From: Burkholderiaceae bacterium
Lineage (GTDB): Bacteria > Pseudomonadota > Gammaproteobacteria > Burkholderiales > Burkholderiaceae
Assembly: GCA_030151165.1 (NCBI GenBank)
Contig: JASLEM010000222.1
Location: forward strand, 1 to 17,852
Direction of reading: 5' to 3'
Length of the DNA stretch: 17,852 bases
Made by a program: the position numbers and the translations under genes
Part shown: positions 8,179 to 13,090 of the stretch, one piece after another
Layout: every line of letters begins with the position of its first letter
How positions within the stretch are numbered: the first letter of the stretch is position 1
The notes under the pieces: generated by a model
Database searches by the model: none
What the model saw: the letters and a program-made list of their open reading frames with translations, nothing else
What the model was told of the DNA's origin: nothing

Positions 8179-9122
8179 GCGCCGACGCGACCCCGCCGCG
8201 CCTCGCGCGCCGCGACTGGCTCGTCGGCGCCGTCGGCGGGCTGGGCCTGCTGCGGCAGGCCGGCGCGCAGGCCGCGGACCCCGCGCGGGCGGCGAAGAAG
8301 CACGCCGTCGCCGCGTCGTCGGCGCCGTTCAGGCCGCGGGTCGGCCTCGCGCTCGGGGGCGGCTCCGCGCGCGGCTTCGCGCACATCGGCGTGCTGAAGT
8401 CGCTCGACCAGGCCGGCGTGAAGCCGGACGTGGTCGTCGGCACGAGCGCCGGCGCGCTGGTCGGCGCGTTCTACGCCGCGGGCTGGTCGCCGTGGCAGAT
8501 CGAGGAGTTCTTCCTGCAGGTGCGCGAGTCCGACGTCGCCGACTTCTCAGCCGCCGGCAAGCGCGGCCTGCTGACGGGCGACGCGCTCGCCGCGCTGGTG
8601 CACGCGAAGCTGAAGGAGGCACAGATCGAGTCGATGCCGATCCCGTTCGCCGCGATCGCCACCGACCTCAAGACCGGCGAGATGCAACTGCTTCGCCACG
8701 GGTCGGTCGCCGACGCGGTGCGCGCGTCGTGCAGCCTGCCGGGGATCTTCGTGCCCAAAACGATCGACGGCCGCGAGCTCGTCGACGGCGGCCTCGTCTC
8801 GCCGCTGCCGGTCGACGCCGCGCGCCGCATGGGCTGCGACCTCGTCATCGCGGTGGATGTCACGGCGCCGCCGCAGCCGGCCGATCTCTCGGGCCTCTAC
8901 GAAGTCATCCTGCAATCGTTCGACATCATGGGCCGCGCGCTCTCGAACCAGGAAGCGCTCCAGGCCGACCTGCTGATCCGCCCGGAGACCGGCGCGTATT
9001 CGAGCAGCAACTTCAACGTGCGGCGCGAGCTGATCCAGGCCGGCTACGTGGCCGCGCAGGCGCGGATCGCGGACATCAGGCACCGCATCGCCAGTGCGGC
9101 GCCGGCGACGCACGCGCGCTGA
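8175..9122 (+). CDS. Patatin-like phospholipase (esterase of alpha-beta hydrolase fold), exported
   Basis: A 315-residue patatin-like lipid acyl hydrolase (RssA/NTE-like bacterial group). Seen: oxyanion loop GGGSARG at residues 61-67, nucleophile elbow GTSAG at 89-93 (Ser91), and catalytic Asp204 in DGG, which together complete the Ser-Asp dyad. The N-terminus, RRDWLVGAVGGLGLLRQAGAQA (about residues 12-33), looks like a signal with a weak twin-arginine character, so a periplasmic or membrane-anchored enzyme is likely. The ATG at 8175 overlaps the lipoprotein stop by four bases. The same frame is open far upstream, but that part is the lipoprotein gene read in another frame. Its substrate, probably phospholipid or lysophospholipid, is inferred from the family. 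Confidence 0.92.
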   Translation: MSADATPPRLARRDWLVGAVGGLGLLRQAGAQAADPARAAKKHAVAASSAPFRPRVGLALGGGSARGFAHIGVLKSLDQAGVKPDVVVGTSAGALVGAFYAAGWSPWQIEEFFLQVRESDVADFSAAGKRGLLTGDALAALVHAKLKEAQIESMPIPFAAIATDLKTGEMQLLRHGSVADAVRASCSLPGIFVPKTIDGRELVDGGLVSPLPVDAARRMGCDLVIAVDVTAPPQPADLSGLYEVILQSFDIMGRALSNQEALQADLLIRPETGAYSSSNFNVRRELIQAGYVAAQARIADIRHRIASAAPATHAR

Positions 9123-9177
9123 CGATCGGTGCGGTCGCCCCGGCGTTCCGAGACGGCGTCTTCTGCATGAACTTCCT

Positions 9178-9208
9178 CTGAGGCGAGCGAGCTATCATTT
9201 CGTCTCAG
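9178..9208 (+). promoter_or_regulatory. Possible promoter with inverted repeat upstream of the 101-residue gene
   Basis: TATCAT at 9193-9198 resembles a -10 box. It sits inside a dyad, CTGAGGCGA (9178-9186) against TCGTCTCAG (9200-9208), 9 bp with one G-U pair. No good -35 box is visible. The element lies just upstream of GGGAG and the ATG at 9227. Confidence 0.3.
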
Positions 9209-9226
9209 GGCAGTCGGGAGCACTTC

Positions 9227-9532
9227 ATGGGCTTTTGGAGCGATTACCACAAAGCGCGCTATACCCCTCCGGTGAACGAGCCCCTCTACGGGGGTGCCGG
9301 CTACGAGGCTGGGCGAGAGGACAGACAGCGTGCTCAACGCGAATCGTCGACCAGCGCCCCCAGCTTCCCGGTTTCCGGTACGACTATCGCGATCGTTCTA
9401 GCCGCTGCAGCGCTCTGGGCGAATTTCTGGCCGGCGCATAAGTCCGTTGGCGATGCTGCGAAGACGCACGCGCAGCCGAAAGACGTCAGGGCGCACCATG
9501 CGACCAAATCTGCCAGTCGCGCTGGCGGTTGA
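9227..9532 (+). CDS. Small single-TM hypothetical protein
   Basis: A 101-residue protein that I do not recognise. It has a polar N-terminus rich in Tyr, Arg and Glu (GYEAGREDRQRAQRESS at about 25-41), one hydrophobic segment at about residues 52-68 (TIAIVLAAAALWANF), and a basic C-terminal tail with Lys, His and Ala. This suggests a bitopic inner-membrane protein with a cytoplasmic N-terminal part, though the topology is inferred. The start is supported by GGGAG six bases upstream of ATG 9227. Base composition here is clearly less GC-rich than in the neighbouring genes. It lies 104 bases downstream of the patatin gene on the same strand and could be cotranscribed or have its own promoter. The ribosome binding site and TM segment favour a real gene, but codon bias is weak evidence at this size. 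Confidence 0.6.
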   Translation: MGFWSDYHKARYTPPVNEPLYGGAGYEAGREDRQRAQRESSTSAPSFPVSGTTIAIVLAAAALWANFWPAHKSVGDAAKTHAQPKDVRAHHATKSASRAGG

Positions 9533-9621
9533 GTGCCTGGAAGGAATGCCAGAGCCACACTTTCGCCAATGCGGATCGAGGCGCCCAACCCGGGCAATTC
9601 CAAGCACTCAATCGTCACGAC

Positions 9622-9657
9622 AAAGAAAAAGCCCCGAACACTTTCGCGTTCGGGGCT
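9622..9657 (-). terminator. Rho-independent terminator downstream of tRNA-Val
   Basis: Read on the minus strand, a perfect 10-bp stem (9648-9657 with 9630-9639) around an 8-base loop is followed by TTTTTCTTT. This is a textbook intrinsic terminator. It ends transcription coming from tRNA-Val, about 130 bases past the tRNA 3' end. The plus strand has no comparable T-run. Confidence 0.88.
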
Positions 9658-9787
9658 GACTTTGAATGAAGCGGCGCTTGCAGGCTGCCGCCAAATTCTT
9701 CCTGGCCTCTTGTACCGGTACACCCTCTTGCGTGGTTTCCCGTGGGGCCTTGCCTTCATTCGCCATAGGACGAATGCGACATGGATT
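9658..9787 (-). other. tRNA-Val transcript trailer, no gene recognised
   Basis: This 130-base segment lies between the tRNA CCA end and the terminator, so it should be transcribed with the tRNA. It contains the 12-bp perfect palindrome TGTACCGGTACA (9711-9722) and a CTCTTG direct repeat beside it. A short open frame on the minus strand starts at 9764 but runs through the terminator stem, so I do not call it. Confidence 0.45.
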
Positions 9788-9864
9788 TGGTAGGCGCGAT
9801 TGGACTCGAACCAACGACCCCCACCATGTCAAGGTGGTGCTCTAACCAGCTGAGCTACGCGCCT
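9788..9864 (-). tRNA. tRNA-Val (anticodon GAC)
   Basis: A complete 77-base tRNA on the minus strand with encoded CCA. The acceptor AGGCGCG pairs with CGCGCCT over seven base pairs and the discriminator base is A. The D arm is GCTC/GAGC, the anticodon stem CCACC/GGTGG with loop TTGACAT gives anticodon GAC (reads GUC, valine), and the T arm has the TTCGAGT loop. Its 5' end is 14 bases past the cfa stop codon. A Rho-independent terminator lies downstream. Confidence 0.96.
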
Positions 9865-9875
9865 GCAAGACCGCT

Positions 9876-9905
9876 ATTCTAGCACGCATTTTTTGAGGAA
9901 TACAA
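9876..9905 (-). promoter_or_regulatory. Likely sigma-70 promoter of tRNA-Val inside the cfa 3' end
   Basis: On the minus strand, TTGTAT (9905-9900), an 18-base spacer and TAGAAT (9881-9876) precede the tRNA. The 11 bases between the -10 box and the tRNA 5' end would put transcription start about 4 bases before the mature tRNA. The first three bases of the -10 box are the cfa stop codon TAG. The -35 box is poor; the -10 box is good. Confidence 0.55.
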
Positions 9906-11228
9906 GTCCCCTCGCGTCAAAGGAACAGGTTGTTTGTACGGACGCTGGTCAGGGCGCCGCGACGCCAGGATTTGATAGATCCCGGTGCCGCCCGATTCGA
10001 ACTCCACGGCACTCGCGGCCATGTAGAGGCGCCACACGCGGTAGGTCGCTTCGCTCACGTGGTGGATCGCTTCCTCGTGGTGGGCCTCGAGCCGGTCGAC
10101 CCAGTGGCGCAGCGTGCGCGCGTAGTGCATGCGCAGGTTCTCGACGTCCTGGATCTCGAACGATGCCTTCTCCATGCCCGCCTGGATGTGGCTGACGCGA
10201 TCGAGCTCGCCGTCGGGGAACACGTAGCGGTTGATGAACTCGGTGTCGACCGTCTTCTGCCAGCCGTCCTCCTCGTGCGTGATGCCGTGGTTCAGGAACA
10301 GGCCGTTCGGCTTGAGCACGCGGTGGACGGTGGCGTTGTACTGCGGCAGGTTGGCCAGGCCGACGTGCTCGAACATGCCGACGCTGGAGACCTTGTCGTA
10401 GACGGCCGTGCCTTCGAGCGCGCGGTAGTCGCGCAGTTCGACGGTGATGCGATCCTGCAGGCCTTCGGCCTCGATCCGCTGCTGCGCCTCCGCGAGCTGC
10501 TCCTTGCTGAGGGTGATGCCGTGCGCGGTGACGCCGTAGTGCTTCGCGGCCCAGATCACGAGCGCGCCCCAGCCGCAGCCGATGTCCAGGAAACGCTCGC
10601 CCGGCTTCAGGCGCAGCTTGCGGCAGATGTGGTCGAGCTTGTTGATCTGCGCCTGTTCGAGCGTGTCCGCGTCGTCGTGGAAATACGCGCAGGAGTACAC
10701 CATGCGCTCGTCGAGGAACAGCTTGTAGAACGCGTTCGAGACGTCGTAGTGGTGCGAGATCGCGGCGCGGTCGCTGTCGAGCGAGTGGTCGTGCGAGAAG
10801 CGCGTCGTCGACGCCACCTCGCCCGCGGGCGGCGGCGTCTTCTTCGTGTTGAAGGCCAGGCGCAGCGCGTCGACCAGCAGGCCGGCCTTCTCGCGGCCGC
10901 TCAGCGAGAGGCCCTGGAAGTGCGACTTGAGCTTGAGCGCGGCGTAGAGGTCGCCCTCGACGTCGATGCGTCCGTGGAAGTAGGCGTCGGCGAGCGGGAT
11001 CGGGCCGCGCTTGAGGACGAGGTCGCGCAGCACCGCGGGGTCGCGGAACACCAGCGTGAACGCGGGCGCGCCGCTCTTGCCGAAATAGTGGGTCGCGTCG
11101 TTCCACAAGCGCAGCGCGAGCGAGCCGTCGAACGGGCTGAGCAGGCGGTGAAGGATGCGGGTCGCCGCTTCCGTGAGGCCGGGATCGACCGACGGGGAGG
11201 CGAGCGTCGAGGACGTGGTGCGGGCCAT
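9879..11228 (-). CDS. cfa: Cyclopropane-fatty-acyl-phospholipid synthase
   Basis: A 449-residue SAM-dependent enzyme that adds a methylene bridge across double bonds of membrane phospholipid acyl chains, typically in stationary phase or acid stress. The SAM-binding motif FLDIGCGWG is at residues 213-221. Residues matching the E. coli bicarbonate/active site are visible: Cys180 in YSCAYF, Glu287 in MFEHVG, His314 in LNHGI and Tyr369 in MHYARTL. The conserved late cysteine of E. coli Cfa (Cys354) aligns by eye with Ser406 in AASAVEF. The N-terminal domain before residue 150 is longer than in E. coli Cfa (382 aa). ATG 11228 was chosen for GGAG five bases upstream; an in-frame ATG at 11291 lacks this. 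The gene runs up to the tRNA-Val gene. Confidence 0.95.
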   Translation of the reverse strand: MARTTSSTLASPSVDPGLTEAATRILHRLLSPFDGSLALRLWNDATHYFGKSGAPAFTLVFRDPAVLRDLVLKRGPIPLADAYFHGRIDVEGDLYAALKLKSHFQGLSLSGREKAGLLVDALRLAFNTKKTPPPAGEVASTTRFSHDHSLDSDRAAISHHYDVSNAFYKLFLDERMVYSCAYFHDDADTLEQAQINKLDHICRKLRLKPGERFLDIGCGWGALVIWAAKHYGVTAHGITLSKEQLAEAQQRIEAEGLQDRITVELRDYRALEGTAVYDKVSSVGMFEHVGLANLPQYNATVHRVLKPNGLFLNHGITHEEDGWQKTVDTEFINRYVFPDGELDRVSHIQAGMEKASFEIQDVENLRMHYARTLRHWVDRLEAHHEEAIHHVSEATYRVWRLYMAASAVEFESGGTGIYQILASRRPDQRPYKQPVPLTRGDLYSSKNAC

Positions 11229-11515
11229 GGGTTCTCCGGTCGACTCGAACGAGCTGTTGGGAACGCGAGGAAACACCGTCGGCGTCAGCACGGTCGACTG
11301 TCGTCTGAACCGGTCGTGGAGCTTCCTGTCTCTGTCGATTCATCCTAACGCGACCTGGCAATTCCTGTCCCGTCGTAGGCATTGCCGACGCGAAGTGTCG
11401 TGTCGCGAAGGAAATGGAACAGGTTCCAGTGTCGCGGGCCGCCGCTCGCGCCACCTCCGGCGCGGGACGCAAGCTTGCATCGGCCTGAAGGACAGGCGTT
11501 CCCTGCCCCGGCGAC
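11229..11515. other. Intergenic region upstream of cfa, with palindromes
   Basis: This 287-base gap holds the cfa promoter and leader, and the 3' flank of the LprI-like gene, both on the minus strand. Visible elements are TGGAAC-AG-GTTCCA (11415-11428), GGCAAT (11357-11362) against ATTGCC (11381-11386), GCAAGCTTGC (11469-11478) and two GTGTCGCG copies flanking the first palindrome. No convincing promoter boxes or T-tailed terminator were found. Confidence 0.4.
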
Positions 11516-12466
11516 TCAGTGCGGCTTCAAGGCCGCGGCGAATTCCGGCCGCAGCACGGCGCCGAAGTCGCGCCACGGCACCTCGATCTCGAACCCGCCG
11601 CGACCCAGGTTGAACGCGTAGCCGTCGGCGCTGAGCACCAGCGCGCCGGGCGTGAGCGCCCAGGCGTCCGGGATCGAGACGCTGTCGATCGATGCCTGCT
11701 CCACCTCCACGAGGTCGTTCTGACTCTTCGAGAAGGCGCGGGCCGCCTTCGCGACGACGCCCTTCCAGCCAGCGCCGGAGAACATGTCGGCCGCGGTGAT
11801 CCGCCCGCTGCGCGAGAGCCACCAGTTGTAGTGCGTGATCGCGACCTCCGGGTGCGCGGCGCCCTGCTCGTAGTCGACGACCGTCTCCTCCACGCTGACG
11901 ATCGCCGGCGACGGCACCACCGTCTTGTAAGTGCGCGCGATGCTGTCGGACTGGCAGTCGCGCGGGTCGCCCGAGGGGCACTTGTCGTTGCCTTCGGGGA
12001 GCTCGGCGGTCTGTCCGGCGGCGGCAGCCCAGACGGTGTCGACCCACTGGTTGTAGGCCGCGGCGCCCGGCACCGCGGCGAGGACGTACATCGGCCGCGA
12101 GTCGTCGCCGGCCAGGCGCAGCAACGGCACGCCGCCCTGCGCGACGCGCGCGCCGCGCAGCAGCGCGAGCCGGGCGCCGAGGTCGGCCGCGAGCGGCTTG
12201 GGCGTGCGCGCCTTCAGCCACTCGCGTTGCGAGCGCAGCAGGCGTTGGCGCATCGGCTCGTCGAGGCCGTCGGCCAGCGCCTTGTAGGCCGCGGCCACGT
12301 CCTCGTCGAGCTTGCCCAGTTTCGGGTCGGCGCAGATCGCCTTCTCGACGCGGGTCGCGGCCTTCGCGCAGTCGAAGCTCGCCGCATGCGCCGACGCGCA
12401 GGCCAGCGCACCGAGCCCGACCGCGACGACGGCGGCGGCACGTGCCGCGAAAGGCCGGCGCGCCAT
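11516..12466 (-). CDS. Exported LprI-type lysozyme inhibitor domain protein with RsiV-like C-terminus
   Basis: A 316-residue exported protein. A signal peptide ends near AHA (about residue 28). An LprI/DUF1311 domain follows at about 31-88, with FDCAKAATRVEKAICADPKLGKLDEDVAAAY showing the paired cysteines Cys33 and Cys45 and the typical LRSQREWLKAR end. The second half resembles the DUF4163/DUF3298 module of RsiV and PdaC: GAAHPEVAITHYNWWL near residue 200, ADMFSGAGWKGVV, and WRDFGAVLRPEF near the C-terminus. LprI of Mycobacterium inhibits lysozyme, and the Bacillus RsiV DUF3298 region binds lysozyme, so lysozyme sensing or inhibition in the periplasm is a reasonable inference. Its start overlaps the stop of the upstream membrane-protein gene by one base (TGATG). 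Domain calls are from memory of the motifs, without a search. Confidence 0.8.
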   Translation of the reverse strand: MARRPFAARAAAVVAVGLGALACASAHAASFDCAKAATRVEKAICADPKLGKLDEDVAAAYKALADGLDEPMRQRLLRSQREWLKARTPKPLAADLGARLALLRGARVAQGGVPLLRLAGDDSRPMYVLAAVPGAAAYNQWVDTVWAAAAGQTAELPEGNDKCPSGDPRDCQSDSIARTYKTVVPSPAIVSVEETVVDYEQGAAHPEVAITHYNWWLSRSGRITAADMFSGAGWKGVVAKAARAFSKSQNDLVEVEQASIDSVSIPDAWALTPGALVLSADGYAFNLGRGGFEIEVPWRDFGAVLRPEFAAALKPH

Positions 12467-13038
12467 CAGTGCGCCGGCATCGGGGCGTCCGGGACCGGCC
12501 CCGCGAGCGTCCCGATGATCGCGAGCACCAGGAACGCGCCGCCCAGGACGATGCCGACCCAGTTCAGCGCCGAGAACCGGCGGTTCGCATCGTGGCCCGG
12601 CGCGGCCTGCGCGTTGACCCGGTTCACGAAATCCTGCACCGGCAGCAACGCGACGAACGCGAGCATCGAGACGAGCCAGTACGGGTCGGGCAGCTTCCAG
12701 CACAGCGACACGATGATCCACAGCGCCGTGAGCGGCCCCATCGCGGGCGCGCCGCCGACCGCGTGCGCGGCGCCGTCGCGACGCATCCGGTCGAACATCG
12801 CGAAGCAGAAGAAGAAGCCGAAGATCGCGCGCGGCACGGGCCAAATGTCGGAGCGGTCGCGCCGCTTCACCGCGCGCCAGTTCATGTAGAACCAGTAGAC
12901 CTCGTACAGGCCCAGCGTGCACAGCGACATCACCGCCAGCTTCAGCGTCGAGACCGCGAAGAACGGCGGCAGCGTGGCGCGGTCGGGGATCGAGGCGTCG
13001 ACCTCGGCGGTCGGCGGGGCGTACGGGTTGGAGCTCAT
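12466..13038 (-). CDS. Small multi-pass membrane protein, function unknown
   Basis: A 190-residue protein beginning SSNPYAPPTAEVD, an N-terminal NPYxPP pattern common in uncharacterised proteobacterial membrane proteins. About four hydrophobic segments are visible: near 28-50 (STLKLAVMSLCTLGLYEVYWFYMNW), 68-85 (PRAIFGFFFCFAMFD), 100-135 (ALWIIVSLCWKL, LVSMLAFVALLPV) and 158-180 (LNWVGIVLGGAFLVLAIIGTL). The LGLYEVYWFYMNWRAVK stretch resembles the first TM of DUF4234-like proteins. It sits 52 bases downstream of relA and overlaps the LprI/RsiV-like gene by one base, so the two are almost certainly coexpressed. I cannot give a function. Confidence 0.8.
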   Translation of the reverse strand: MSSNPYAPPTAEVDASIPDRATLPPFFAVSTLKLAVMSLCTLGLYEVYWFYMNWRAVKRRDRSDIWPVPRAIFGFFFCFAMFDRMRRDGAAHAVGGAPAMGPLTALWIIVSLCWKLPDPYWLVSMLAFVALLPVQDFVNRVNAQAAPGHDANRRFSALNWVGIVLGGAFLVLAIIGTLAGPVPDAPMPAH

Positions 13039-13090
13039 CGCGCCATTGTCGCGCAGCGGCGCGCCGCGCCGACCGCGCGCTTGCCCCGGT

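Noticed and set aside
9608..9832. Small minus-strand open frame of 74 codons
   Set aside because: It overlaps the tRNA-Val and reads through the terminator stem, so it is not credible as a gene.
9788..9864. tRNA-Val as an attachment site of an integrated element
   Set aside because: No duplicated tRNA 3' end, integrase or other mobile gene is visible within the window.
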